A stretch of 64,000 nt of DNA from Thereva unica (Eukaryota > Arthropoda > Insecta > Diptera > Therevidae). Location: positions 80,712,070 to 80,776,069 of the forward strand of contig OX465282.1 of assembly GCA_949987705.1 (NCBI GenBank), written 5' to 3'. The notes below the pieces were generated by a model, which saw nothing but the letters and a program-made list of their open reading frames with translations, was not told where the DNA came from and made no database searches. Positions within the stretch are counted from its first letter, which is position 1. Every line of letters starts with the position of its first letter. This document shows positions 1-10,792 of the stretch, one piece after another. The position numbers and the translations under genes are program-made.

Positions 1-256
1 CCTTCCTCGAAAAATGTAAGAATTGTCTCTTCAGTACAAAATTTACCTCCCTCAAAAAATGTAAGAACTGTCTCTTCAGTACAAAATTCACCTCCCTCGA
101 AAAATGTAAGAAATATCTCTCGAGTACAAAACTTCACTCCCTCAAAAAATGTAAGAATTGTCTCTTCAGTACAAAATTTACCTCCCTCAAAATATGTAAG
201 AATTGTCTCTTCAGTACAAAATTTACCTCCCACAAAAGTGCAAGAGATATCTCTCC
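1..256. repeat. Minisatellite, 45-bp unit
   Basis: About five and a half head-to-tail copies of a 45-bp unit start at 1, 46, 91, 136, 181 and 226. Each reads roughly CCTCCCTC, an A run, ATGTAAGAA, TGTCTCTTCAGTACAAAA. Copies differ by a few substitutions. There are no spacers, so this is a simple tandem array that continues off the left edge. Confidence 0.9.
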
Positions 257-520
257 AGTTCGTATTTACAATCTCACCTCGGTTTAAATTGGATGTTATA
301 CTGCGGCGAAAGCAGTAAGAAAATGTCTCTGTAGTTCGTTTTTACAATCTCACCTCGCCGCAAATCGAATTGGATATTTTACTGTCGCAAAAGAAATAAG
401 AAAATGTTGTTCCAGTTCGTGTTTACCATCTCACCTCGGCGCAGTTCAAATTGGATATTTTACTGCCGCAACAGATGTAAGAAATGTCTCCCCACTTGGT
501 AATTTACAATCGCACGAAAA
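257..520. repeat. Second tandem array, unit about 80 bp
   Basis: Three full copies and part of a fourth of a unit of about 80 bp, starting near 251, 331, 413 and 493. The shared core is TTTACAATCTCACCTCG followed by AATTGGATATTTTACTG. The array follows the 45-bp array directly, and both share a GTAAGAAATGTCTC-like segment, so the longer unit probably grew from the shorter one. Confidence 0.8.
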
Positions 521-641
521 GCGGCCAGTAGTACATTATTTTTGAACCGGGACATTTAAAAAAGTTGAGGCCTCAGTACAATTTACTATCGTGTACGGGA
601 CAAATGAACTGCCCCTTGTAAGTTCGACTCAACTCTACTAA

Positions 642-1268
642 TCAGTGGTCCGAATTGCCGAGAGGTGAATCAACTGTGACGGTATATCGCGCTGGATGAG
701 AAGTAAGGAAAAGATCAAGGAGATAGGTTCCTTGATCAGCAACATCAGGGATTCTCGTGGGATGCTCCACAATTTGATGTAAATTATTGGTGTCTGCAAA
801 GAGCTCGACGTCCTTGCCAGAAGAACTGGTGCTATTTGAGTATTTAAGCCAGTTTTCATTGAAATCACCCGCAACTATGATTTCACACTCAGGATTGGAC
901 GATAAAAATCCCGAGATTTGTTCGGGAATAGTATCAAATGATGAAGTGGAGGCTTCGTTACTTATGTTAGGGCTTCTGTATAGGAAGCAAAAGAATATGA
1001 CGTGGTTTCGAATGATGATATTAATCCAAAGTGAGTTAAAATCTAAAGAAGTATTGAATCCAACAAACGCTCCGCCACGGAATTTGTGAAAGCTCATCTT
1101 TGGACTGCAAAAATTCCTGGCTGGACTATTGACCTCAACATATTGAAGGTCGAATTCCACCGAGTAGGGACACCCAAGATTTGCTTGGGCAAATTCTGAG
1201 TTTTGTATTTGCTCTGCTGCAGCCAGGTTTGGATGGCTAGTTGGTGGGTGTGCACATGTGCACTGCAC
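642..1268 (-). pseudogene. Non-LTR retrotransposon endonuclease fragment
   Basis: A 208-codon open frame with features of an apurinic-type (APE) endonuclease domain of Jockey/RTE-like LINEs: an RGGAF segment in the position of the usual RGGGV, the core AGDFN near residue 140, and a C-terminal LLDLFLTS then GNSDH, the usual D-x-N...SDH catalytic end of the domain. The reverse transcriptase that should follow is absent, so this is a fragment. The upstream side is cut by the LTR element that starts at 1293. Clade is not resolved. Confidence 0.75.
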
Positions 1269-1292
1269 ATCGAACTCTTAGAAAATAAAAAT

Positions 1293-1608
1293 TGTAGTGG
1301 CCGTGTAGAACAGAAACACAGTTCACACAAGCCACTGCAATCGAAACCGATGAAGTATCGGCTAGATCGATATATTAAAAACGCCTAGATCACCGATCAG
1401 TGATCTATCTCAAAAAAGAAGACTTCCGTCTCTTTGCTAACAAAAAGCCTAGTGTACACATCGTCGGCCCACGTTAATCTTAAAAAAAACTCAAATGAAA
1501 GTTAATTTAGAAATAAATAATAAGTTATAAATAAGTTAACAAATCAAATTTAAGAATAAAATATTTGTGACCAAAAATAAACAAACGCTTTTAATGTAAA
1601 AACTATAA
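1293..1608 (+). repeat. 5' LTR of the small LTR element
   Basis: Matches 2866-3180 at nearly every base, with a few substitutions such as GATGAAGTATC against GATCAAATATC. High similarity between the two LTRs suggests a fairly recent insertion. Confidence 0.85.
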
Positions 1609-2337
1609 TTGGTGACCACGACGTCGCATCACGCGATCTTTTTAAAAAAAAGTGCATAAAAGGATGCATCCTAAGTGAATTAAAAATTTTGTTTTACACA
1701 AACATAAAGAAATAAAAATCTTTTGCGCTAAAGTTCAAAAGTTGAATTATTTATGGTTTTCATTCTTTTTATGTGTAAATTTTGTTCAAATTAAATTTTC
1801 TTTGGTGCAGAATCGTACACACTAGAGCGGAATCAAATAGGATTTATGATCTTAAAATATTATTTAAAGAATCTAATACGAAGGACCTGAAAGGCGAATT
1901 GAGAAGCATAACACAAAAAAAAACAACAAAAGAAACAATATTGGTTGGGAAAACAAAAGAAGCGACAGAATCACAGTAATTAAAACGGGCCATCATTTAG
2001 CAACAAGGAAGCACAGATAAGAAAAAAAAAAATACATAAATATACACATAATATTTTGTACATGATAAGTTTTTACCTGGTTTGCATTATTCATATACAT
2101 ATAATTTTGTGAATTGATATTTTTTTTTCCTATTTAAAAATATTTTTTTTTTACTTTTGATTTTGATATTTTTTTTTCTCCTATTTGAAATTTTATTTAC
2201 TTTTGATTTTGATTTTTTTTGCTATTTGAAATTATTTGTTTTACTTTTGATTTTGATTTGTTTGCTATTTGAAATTATTTTTTGTTTACTGTTGATTTAA
2301 AGATTTCTTTTCTTTCGTTGGTATATACACTCCGCGC

Positions 2338-2527
2338 CACTTGATTAGGTTCAACTAATATTTTCATGAAAAACGCAAATTAGCTTAACCTACTTTAGAG
2401 AAAAGCAATTAACAGAAACGGAGGTCCCATCTTACCGGTTTTACCCATTATTGAAAATAAAAATAATAAGGAATAATTTTGTATTTATGTAAATATATTA
2501 GTTTATTTAACTGAACCTAATCAAGTG
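2338..2527. mobile_element. MITE-like 190-bp inverted-repeat element
   Basis: CACTTGATTAGGTTCA at 2338-2353 is matched by its reverse complement at 2512-2527, and similarity continues weakly outward (GCGCC against GCGAC). The interior is AT-rich and non-coding. It lies inside the small LTR element. A third partial copy, CTTGATTAGGTTCAAA, is at 2681-2696. The family is probably Tc1/mariner-like, but this is inferred only from size and end structure. Confidence 0.5.
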
Positions 2528-2641
2528 TCGCACCTCAACTACCCCTCAAGTAAAAATAAGACCATTATTTAGATATCGGTCCAATTAAAAATCAATAATG
2601 GATTTATTCCACGAGAAATGCCAGCTTTAAGGCGTGCAGTA

Positions 2642-2754
2642 TTCTCTGAAGCAGGCTTGGTAATTTGGGGTTTTCTTTGACTTGATTAGGTTCAAACTAG
2701 CATTTCTATGAAAACTCAAAGAAAACTCCAAATTACCAAGCCTGCTTCAGAGAA
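2642..2754. repeat. Hairpin, 39-bp arms
   Basis: TTCTCTGAAGCAGGCTTGG (from 2643) and onward for about 39 bases is matched in reverse complement at 2715-2754, with a 34-bp loop that contains the CTTGATTAGGTTCAAA motif of the neighbouring MITE-like element. Probably a snap-back copy of that element. Confidence 0.75.
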
Positions 2755-2865
2755 TTTCGATCGACCGCCTGAAGCCAGCCTTTGGTTGTGACCGCGACGT
2801 CGACGAAGCCGAGCCACATCGGAGGGTAACTTTCCGTCAACGCTACGCTGGGGGGGGGGGGAGTA

Positions 2866-3180
2866 TGTAGTGGCCGTGTAGAACAGAACCACAGTTCACA
2901 CAAGCCACTGCAATCGAAACCGATCAAATATCGGCTAGATCGATATATTAAAAACGCCTAGATCACCTATCAGTGATCTATCCCAAAAAAGAAGACTTCC
3001 GTCTCTGTGCTAACAAAAAGCCTAGTGTACACATCGTCGGCCCACGTTAAACTTAAAAAAACTCAAATGAAAGTTAATTTACAAATAAATAATAAGTTAT
3101 AAATAAGTTAACAAATCAAATTTAAGAATAAAATATTTGTGACCAAAAATAAACAAACGCTTTTAATTTAAAAACTATAA
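2866..3180 (+). repeat. 3' LTR of the small LTR element
   Basis: Second copy of the LTR at 1293-1608, directly preceded by the G-rich polypurine tract and followed by an (AAT)n stretch. Confidence 0.85.
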
Positions 3181-3243
3181 AATAATAATAATACTTTAGA
3201 ATTACAATTTTTTATTCCAGGTGTTTTTTTTGCAATTTAAATT

Positions 3244-3751
3244 TTACCTATTACGTGAGATTGCATTGCATGTGGACATCGGTTTCCTCCCAATTTTCGT
3301 CCCCATCGTCGATAGAAACTTCATCTTTTCATTTTCATTTTCATCCTCATCTACATCTGATTCGACATTTTCTTCTTCTTCGATGTCCTCCAGATATGTC
3401 TGCTGGTCCAGCAGAGAAACAGCTTTTATCATGTCTGTTCCGTTATCAGGTGTTACTGTGTAACACTGATTCAACTGTGCAACACTGAGTCATATTGATA
3501 TTCAAAATATTTACCCAGAAATGATCGGCCTAAATGCTAAATCCAATTTCAGCGAGATCAGTTTGTTTGAAATTTCTCTTTTTGATCATCATTCGAACAT
3601 GTTCTCCTTTTTCCAGCACGCCGTCTCGCACGTTATGAGAATTTGCTGCAAAATCGCAATCTAGCCCGTCAATTATGGGTTTCAGAATTTTGACCAGACC
3701 GCTGTCCTCAACAACTGAAAAAGGTCTCCCATTTACTAAACAAAGTTCCAT
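3244..3751 (-). pseudogene. hAT transposase remnant (ZBED-like)
   Basis: Two minus-strand frames in the right order. 3530-3751 carries NGRPFSVVEDSGL then KILKPIIDGL, the R-P-F-S-x-V-E motif of BED-finger hAT transposases. 3244-3474 carries TPDNGTDMIKAVSLL, the hAT T-D-N-x-x-N-M-x-K-A segment, followed by an acidic stretch. A stop and frame change separate them, and the C-terminal dimerisation part is missing. I see no paired ends. It is a decayed copy, distinct in sequence from the element at 4538-7190. Confidence 0.7.
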
Positions 3752-3759
3752 TAATGCCT

Positions 3760-4240
3760 CGCGTAAAGTTTAATTGCTCATTCTGATGGATAGTTGTTGT
3801 GTCTGCATCATCTGATTGTCATTGGTCTTGACGGGTTTTTCCTTTTTTAGTATCACTAATGGCACGTCATTTTTTTGACGATGTTGTACACTTCAAGATG
3901 TTTGAATTTCAAATGATTTTTTATTTAAATTTATCGTATGATCTGTCACAGAATAAAATTTGTTACAAAAAATTTAAACTATAAAAATGTTTAGTAATAT
4001 TCAACGAATTTTATATGCAATTTGAATCGATATAATTAAATACGAACCTTTATGGCAATTGAACACATGATATCAGATTTTTTATTTATTATCTGGCAAA
4101 CACTGTCACGATTGTTTATGTCATAAACAAAATAATTATGACAGACTTTTTCACCGGTGGCATTTTTATCGGTCCGTTTTTAAGGTGTTGCTAATGTAAT
4201 AAATAAAATCAATTTCCCGGACAGGAAAGCGATAACTAAG
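3760..4240. other. No gene seen
   Basis: AT-rich sequence between the hAT remnant and a hairpin. I see no coding signature, paired ends or tandem structure. Confidence 0.5.
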
Positions 4241-4379
4241 CGTTCAACTTTTCGTTCAACTTCAACACTTTTTACTCTTTCGCTCGCATGTAATTGCGAA
4301 ACGGGTAAAATTATCCCTTTCACAAGTTGCATGCGAACAAAAGAGGCAAAAGTGTTGAAGTTGAATGAAAAGCTGAACG
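4241..4379. repeat. Palindromic MITE-like hairpin
   Basis: Arms 4241-4293 and 4327-4379 pair with few mismatches; the left starts CGTTCAACTTTTCGTTCAAC and the right ends in its reverse complement. Loop of about 33 bp. The arms contain no coding sequence. A polyG run follows at about 4482-4497. Confidence 0.75.
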
Positions 4380-4537
4380 TGTAGAACCGGTCTTACACGT
4401 CTAAAAGTGATAGCCCTCACGTCTCTACTCATTAACAAATAGATTCTAAGAGTGTCGGTAATTTAGTCCATTAAAAACGCGGAGGGGGGGGGGGGGTGTT
4501 CCAAAATAACACCGTTAAGAAAATCGAACCCTAAAGG

Positions 4538-7190
4538 CAGTGGCGGTAATGGGGGTGCTGTAGAAAAAAAAAACAAAATTTATCAATTGAAACTTAATTA
4601 TTCATTTATTTTTAATTATAAATAAAATCCATCCGACGATTTTTAGCTTGACAAAATTTGTTTATAACTTTATCATTGAAATTTTCAATGTGTGAAATCA
4701 TATTTTTTTCTATTGAAATCATTGATAAAGCAGTTAACCGTTCTTGACCCATATTGTTCCTCAGGAATGATTTTATTCTTTTTAGTGTCGAAAAGCACCT
4801 CTCTGGTACTGCTGTTGTCATGAGGACAGTAATTAAAATTTGTAAAAGTTTGATCATTTCACTGAAAATTCCTAGTAAATTTTCATCCCTTAACAGATTT
4901 AAAAGGGAGAGTAATCCATTAAAATTGTAAAATTCGTTTCTGGAATAAAATACTTGTAGTTAGGTATTTAGTTTTTCTCGCACAATAGTGGGGTATTTCT
5001 CGCAGCATATTTGCTTAATTTCGGTAATTGGTAACTCTTTTTTATAACAATTGAAATGCTCCTTATAAAATAATTTAGCAGCTATCAAATGATTTGTAAA
5101 TGCAAATCTTTGTTTGGCTTCTTCGCAAATATGATCACATACTTCTTTGCTCTCCATACGTTTGGAAGAACTAGTAGATTCGTATAAAGGTGAATTACGG
5201 ATTGAATCAATTGCATTGTAAAATTCATTTAGAACTTTTTGTACTTTATATGCGTCGATATTTTTTGCTTGAAATTGGTGGTACAATATTTCTACATTTG
5301 GCATAATTTTGTGAAATAACTTCAGCCAAAATAAAAAAACTTTCATTTTTCATTAGGCTTAAGAAGCCAGTTGAACATTGTATTGTTTTGTCGGTAGCGC
5401 TTGAGGATTGTAATTCTTCAAAACACTTGACTAAGTCGTCTTTATTACTGTATTAACAGTCCTTATATTAAAATTCCAACGAGTACTTGACGATCTTGGA
5501 ATACGTCTGTTTACAAATTTGTCTAAAGTTTCCAATCTCTGAGGTGATTTTGAAAAACAACGTAATATGCATTTGGATAAACTTGTTGAATTTTGTGCTG
5601 CACACCTTCCTGCTCTCCTTTCATAACGTTCGCCCCGTCATAAGTTTGAGCTATTAACTTACTTGAATCATTTTTCAATACTTTGTCAATCTCGTTTAAT
5701 ATTCATGACGAGATGCCTTGTGCATTGACATTCTCGGGATTAAAAAATCCCCAAAATCGTTCATATATTATACCGTTTAGTTCATAGGTAAATACAATAA
5801 CTGTTTTGGAAATGTCCGTAGTATCGTCGCTCATGACAGCTACAAAAGAGGTTTTTCCAATTTCTAAAATTATTTGTTCTTGACAAACATCTAACATATT
5901 TTGTAACAATTCGTTTTGAATCGTTTTTGATGTTCCACTAAAAACCGTACTATTTTTTAAATGCATTTGCAAACTAGGATCGAAGGAAGCAGCAAAATTA
6001 ATTAGCCCTCTAAAGACGCCGGAATTTTCTGACAAACCTCATTCATCGTGGTCACGTAATGGTAATTCAAACTTGCCACAAAATTTTATACAATTTGTTA
6101 TTTGGGACAAAATTTCTCGGTTTTTTTTTTACTTGCTCATTGTGTTTAATTGTTGCTGCTTTATATGCCTCGCTTAGTTGTTCAACAATATTTACTTTTC
6201 CTAGAAACGACAATGAAACAACATTTTCCATATGTTTTCGTGAATTGTCGTGTTTTTCGCTTTTTTCTTTTATTCGACTTATATTTGAAAATCCACTTTG
6301 TGTCCAGGTAGTTTCGCCGCCAAAAAGTAAACAAGGAAAACAAATTAATCTATTTGTAATATCACATCCACACAACCATTTTAGTTTTTGATACCAGTCG
6401 CTGTTAAAAGATCTAACATATTTTTTCTTATTACTGCTACCTGCTTGATTGATAATGATATCTGGTGTTGGTCGCCCTTTATTTTTTATTTCAAGTTTTT
6501 CATTTAATGACAGTTGCGAAAATGTTATTTTCTTAAGATATTCTACACTGACCCACATGATGACAAATTAGCAAAATTAATTAAATTTATTTATAATAAG
6601 TAATGATGTAAATTTAAATTATTATATTATTCTGCAATAAAATAGTTACTGTTTGTAAGTTAAAATAAAAATTTAAAAAAAAAACATTTGTTACCTTTAA
6701 AGAAGCTAGCAAAAATATTTTTTAAACAAATGCCCTTCGTATTCAAGCTCTCACGCTGCGTTGATGACAGTTTCCAGACTGTTTTCTTCTTGTGTGAATT
6801 CAAGAATAGATTCAAATTAATTCTCTTTGAGACTTTTCACGTAATATTATTGCCGCAGTTTTTAGATAGCTTGTTTTGGGAAAGATGTAAGAGAATCAGA
6901 ATTCTCTTCAAATAGTCATGAGCCTGGAGACAAATGGGCAGCACTTTTTAAATCTATTTTTCGGGTTTTAACTCACTTACATAAGTAAAGAGACATTTTA
7001 TAGGTCAGAAATTTATAGAAAAGTACACGCACACATTGAAGTACTTAATGGAGGAAATATGAATGCCCTTACGCCTCTGCAAGATTACAAGTGTTGCATG
7101 TCATTTTGAAATATCAATATAAAAAATATTTTCATGTATTTTGCTTGGGGGTGCTGCAATGTTGCAGCGCTTATGAACCAGCCGCCCCTG
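4538..7190 (-). mobile_element. hAT element with both ends and 8-bp TSD
   Basis: Left end CAGTGGCGG (4538) and right end CCGCCCCTG (to 7190) are inverted, and GGGGGTGCTG recurs close inside each end in inverted form. The flanks are the identical 8-mer CCTAAAGG at 4530-4537 and 7191-7198. An 8-bp TSD and CAGNGGCGG ends are hAT hallmarks. The element is 2653 bp and encodes a broken minus-strand transposase of the TTF-finger (ZMYM1-like) type. Confidence 0.93.
4612..6558 (-). pseudogene. hAT transposase, TTF-finger/ZMYM1-like, broken
   Basis: Reading 5' to 3' on the minus strand: 6558-6067 has a TTF-type zinc finger (WYQKLKWLCGCDITNRLICF, then CLLFGG, W, then KHDNSRKHM); 6035-5703 has the catalytic-core segment with EIGKTSFVAVMSDDTTDIS, the first-aspartate region; 5346-4960 is a helical middle region; 4857-4612 is the hAT dimerisation domain (TTAVPERCFSTLKRIKSFLR, then MGQERLTALSMISIE). 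Stops and frameshifts lie between these blocks, notably at 5350-5700, so no full protein can be made. Length and domain order fit a once complete single-gene element. Confidence 0.88.
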
Positions 7191-7198
7191 CCTAAAGG

Positions 7199-7500
7199 TT
7201 TTTGGGGTCGCTGATCACGAAAATCTGGGTCTCGCGGTCCTAAAACATGGGCGTCACCCTTAAAAATGCAAAAACACCCCTTTTTAGGGGTTTTTAATAA
7301 TAATGAAAACTAATGCAATGAAATACACTTTTTTTTAATATTTATTTGCGAAGGCGGTTGATTTGTACTAAATCAAGGCGAACTTTATGATAAGGGGTAG
7401 TTCTAAAGGGTTGAAACCACCCCCAAATCGGCTAAAAATATAAAAAAATGTAAACATTTTTTTTTAGGTTTATGCCTCACATTCGATTATGGGCGTAATG
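7199..7500. other. Repeat-like flank, no gene
   Basis: It begins TTTTTGGGGTCGCTGATCAC, resembling the TTTTCGGGGTCGCTGA repeats near the ends of both Transib elements (31348 and 62586), so the hAT probably landed in an old Transib-related repeat. No coding frame. Confidence 0.4.
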
Positions 7501-7501
7501 T

Positions 7502-7669
7502 CAGCCAAAAATAAATTATTTTCAAACCTTAAGGGGTTAAAACTACCCCTACTATTATAAAAATCAACTTTATATAAAAAAAATTTAATTTGAATTTTTT
7601 TCAATTATAATTTTAATGTAGGGGTAGTTTTACCCTCTTAAGGGTTGAACATAATACATTTTTGGCTGA
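7502..7669. repeat. Foldback, about 50-bp arms
   Basis: CAGCCAAAAATAAATTATTT (7502) and the following bases through ACTACCCCTAC (7552) are mirrored by GTAGGGGTAGTTTTACCCTC (7618) to TTTTTGGCTG (7669) in reverse complement. The 65-bp centre is AT-rich. Non-coding MITE-like structure. Confidence 0.75.
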
Positions 7670-8139
7670 TAATACCTATTGAACCTAATTTCAAGCAAAA
7701 ATTAAAAAAAATTGAATCTTTTTTATAAAAAGTTGTCTAATTTTACACTTCACATTTGTGACTATCTATAAAAAGGCATTTTACTTTTCTTATTCGAGAT
7801 TAGTCATTTGAAAACTTTAAAAGTTGTTTCGTCTATTATTTTATTTTTATTTCCTTTTATCTCTTTTCTAGGAACACAGTTAACCTATCGTAGAACCGAT
7901 TAATAAGAGTTGCAGAGTTATCGGTTATGGTTATTGATTCCGGTTACGAAAAATTCAACGTTTCGATTAGAGTTATGATTACGGTTACCAAAAATAAACC
8001 TGTTATTAAATGATTACGGTTACGGTTAAGGTTACGTTTTCGACCCCTGCGATTAATGGTAAAACATTTAAGAATTTAGACATCATCCGAAAGAAAATAA
8101 TGTTTTAAACAATTTCCTCATATTTTCTGAGCTTTTTTT

Positions 8140-8290
8140 CATTTTTTCATTTCATTTATTTATTAGCATATAGTACACAAGACATTAGTCTTATAATTGT
8201 AATTATAAAAAAGATACATAAATTAGCAATAAAAAAAAAACAAAGTTAAAAACAGAGTTACAGCTATAAAAACCAAAACAAAGATACAAG
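8140..8290 (-). mobile_element. Possible retroposon 3' tail
   Basis: On the minus strand this AT-rich stretch ends with AATAAATAAATGAAATG-like repeats, typical of LINE 3' tails. No coding region is attached, so it would be a heavily 5'-truncated insertion. A similar stretch interrupts the DINE-like copy at 9931-10150. Weak call. Confidence 0.3.
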
Positions 8291-8713
8291 TTTTTGAAAT
8301 TACATTGCATTTGAGCTGATTTTATATAATTTCTTCCACTTTAGTTCATAAGCTGTTCGCTTAAAGAAATCCTTGTCGCTGGTTGTATAATTGCGTAAAA
8401 CATTTGTGTAATCTTATGTATATCGTCGATCCCATGCCAAAACCGCCAATGTGAAAATTCACAGTTAGGAGTTAAAGCCAATACAATGTTTAAAACTCTG
8501 ACAAAAATCGAAATGATAAATTACATTAAAGTTGTTAGTACGTTAATTACTAATGGATATGATTATTTAAAACTAACTTTTTGCAATTTTACATTATTGC
8601 TTTGTTATTCTAATTCTATTCTGCTGCACATTCATCATTTTGATTTTGCGAATTTTGTAAAAATATAAACATTCATAAAAAAGGCAACTTTAATTTTAAT
8701 TTTTTAGTCTAAA

Positions 8714-9025
8714 CTAATGTAGATACAAAGTTATTCATATTCTGAATTTTCATCTACATCTGGTTCTGGTAAACTGTCTCTCACGGTTTTGTTTGTTTTG
8801 AGGGATTTGTAGAAATTATGGTAAACTTTTGGAATAGTTAAATCGTTGCACATTGATAACAAATTTTGTTATTTCGCTTCTGCAATTGGCAATTCTGAAT
8901 TAAATGCTTTCCCCCCAAATTTGCTGATTTTGGCCTTGTTTTTTACTACAACCCTAAGTGGGATTTATTTGAGTGCTACGAATTACCTGTGCCCAGCCTT
9001 CTGGTGTATACATTGGTACACGTTT
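8714..9025 (-). pseudogene. Degraded coding-like stretch, family unknown
   Basis: The minus strand reads as a protein with one frameshift and one stop: it has the motif MYTPEGWAQVIRST, then VVVKNKAKISKFGGKAF, then DLTIPKVYHNFYKSLK and an acidic C-terminus ending before a stop. The codon pattern looks like a decayed gene. I do not recognise the family and assign no function. Confidence 0.3.
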
Positions 9026-9086
9026 TGATTTTTTTTAATGTTGGAGTGAATTGAGTTTCACTCCATTTCTGTGTGACCTGTCTCAA

Positions 9087-10234
9087 ACTAGTTGAGATGT
9101 AGGTTTGACCCCTTCGGGCCACACGAATAACTTTCCAGTATGATGAACGAAAACGGAATAAACTGACTTCTTACACAATAGTTATACGTTTAGCACTAGT
9201 GGGAAATCGACTAGTATCAGAACTGGTGACAAAGTAATCCTTTAGAGAAGCTAGTTCAAATAAATATAATAGCTGTAAATCCACAAGATTTTTCTAGAGA
9301 ATTTGTTTTTACTGAACTTAAGCAAACAAACATTTCCTCTGTATTTCGTTCGATGCATTAAAGCGGGTGTTCGATATCGTATTGAGCGTGTTGAAGCGCC
9401 GGCGCCGTTGATAAACTGTGAAGCGAATGACTTCATTTGGAAATTCCCAAGCTTTCCTGAGATATTAGCAAAACTAATCAATGTAAAGTACTTGTCAGAC
9501 TTGACCAAAAAGAACAAATTTTGCGGTAATTACTGGAAATCCCTGGATGAACCGGAATTGACCGGAAGCGATATCGTGCAGGTACAAAAATTCCTTATGT
9601 CATTTAAATCAAAAAACGGCTCAACCTAATATTATAAAAATCTTTTCAATTTATATTGTCGCTAATACGCTTCGATAAGTAAGCCGATATATTTTGTGGT
9701 TCGGGCGGTATTGCGCAGATACAAAAATCACTTATGTCGCTTAAACCAGAAAACGGTTTGACCAAATTTTATAAAAATCTTTTCAGATCATATTTCCGTT
9801 AATACGCTTCGAACGACACCTCAACGAAGTCGTTATCTTTTATGGTTCGCGCGAAATTGTGCAGGAAAAAACGACCCCTTACGTACGCACGCGCACACAC
9901 ACACATACTTCCACCCAAATTTTTGCTTGAAATTATTATTATTATTTATTTCAGTATTTGTACAAAAGAAAAATTCTTAAATTCGTACAATAAACGGAGG
10001 AAAAAAACAAATGAAAAAATTAACAATAAAGAATTACCTACTTACTAACTAACATTAAAATATATCTTATAAAATAAATAAATAATGATTCAAAATATAC
10101 AAGATTAATTAAAAAAAGAAAGATAAAAACAAATTATTATAGAGAGAAAGTGCTCTTGTGACATTGAAAAATGAAAATACGTTGAAAATTTCGATTCTCG
10201 GACCGATTACAATAACTTTCCTATACTGGGAAGT
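9087..10234 (-). mobile_element. DINE-like element, copy 1
   Basis: The left end is ACTAGTTGAGATGTAGG, then GACCCCTTCGGGCC, then CCAGTATGATG. The right end is the hairpin TATACTGGGAAGT preceded by CGGACCGATTACAATAAC. Inside are two to three degenerate copies of the 145-bp unit (for example 9571-9700 and 9708-9850) and a CA microsatellite (9893-9906). Relative to the other copies there is a foreign AT-rich insert of about 220 bp at 9931-10150. Orientation is hairpin end to the right. Confidence 0.8.
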
Positions 10235-10792
10235 AGAAAATCCATGATCAGTTTGTTGTTTGCGGTGTTGGGTATCAAGTAACTAGGTCTAGCCACATAG
10301 CGGCAAAGATGATTTTTTTTGTTGCCCTCCACATCCATCCGAATTCTTGCGTACTTCAGTAATACCCTTTTGGGCTGAAATATAATCATAGATACAAGAA
10401 GATATTTCATTGGCACCTCTTTTTCCTTGGGTTACGTCTCAAAGGTAGCACACTACGTCTTGGTTACCTAAATTATAAATAGTCAAATTGTACACAGCCA
10501 ATTTGCACAAATAAAAAATTTGACCAGTTGAGCCTTAATCCTCAAGAGTTAACCCTTCTAGCACAGAAGGCGCACTTTTCAGCTAAGCATGAAAATCTAT
10601 ATATACATACACACACATACATATATAAATATATATATGTATATATATACATATATAGAGTTTCCCTTCTAACGCAGAAGGCGCACTTCCCAGCAGGGCT
10701 GAGAAATATTTACCACTGCCGTGGCTCAGCTGAGACATGCAAACATAAAAGATTAAGTACCAATAAAAATTGCATGCAAAACACATAAACAG
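10235..10792. repeat. Unique/3' UTR-like stretch with microsatellite
   Basis: Contains a TA/CATA microsatellite (10598-10656) flanked by an imperfect direct repeat of about 38 bp: CCTTCTAGCACAGAAGGCGC at 10553 and CCTTCTAACGCAGAAGGCGC at 10663. It lies on the 3' side of the minus-strand LINE and may be its 3' UTR. No protein-coding signal. Confidence 0.5.

Larger units (their letters stand above)
1293..3180 (+). mobile_element. Small LTR element with PBS and PPT, no pol
   Basis: Two direct repeats of about 315 bp (1293-1608 and 2866-3180) start TGTAGTGGCCGTG and end AAAAACTATAA. Just inside the left copy is TTGGTGACCACGACGTCG (about 1609-1626), a typical insect LTR-element primer-binding site. 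Just before the right copy is a G run then GAG (2851-2863), a polypurine tract. The 1.25-kb interior has only a short open frame (1782-1979), no protease or polymerase, and one MITE-like segment. It looks like a non-autonomous deletion derivative. I could not find a clean target-site duplication. Confidence 0.8.

Noticed and set aside
1..520. Regular repeats that might suggest a CRISPR array
   Set aside because: Units are head-to-tail without spacers, diverge gradually, and the genome is eukaryotic. These are minisatellites.
1094..1330. A minus-strand frame with GVPTRWNSTFNMLRSI, resembling the hAT 'PTRWNST' motif
   Set aside because: The same bases in another frame are part of a 208-codon endonuclease reading with several correctly ordered motifs. 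The hAT-like words are isolated and out of phase, so this is probably chance.
9303..9629. Open frames in DINE-like copies (also 19204-19437, 61826-62178)
   Set aside because: They are shared because the DNA is a shared repeat. Frames are not maintained between copies (stops and indels are tolerated).
10598..10656. TA/CATA tract as a possible promoter or TATA region
   Set aside because: It is an ordinary dinucleotide microsatellite without any supporting context.
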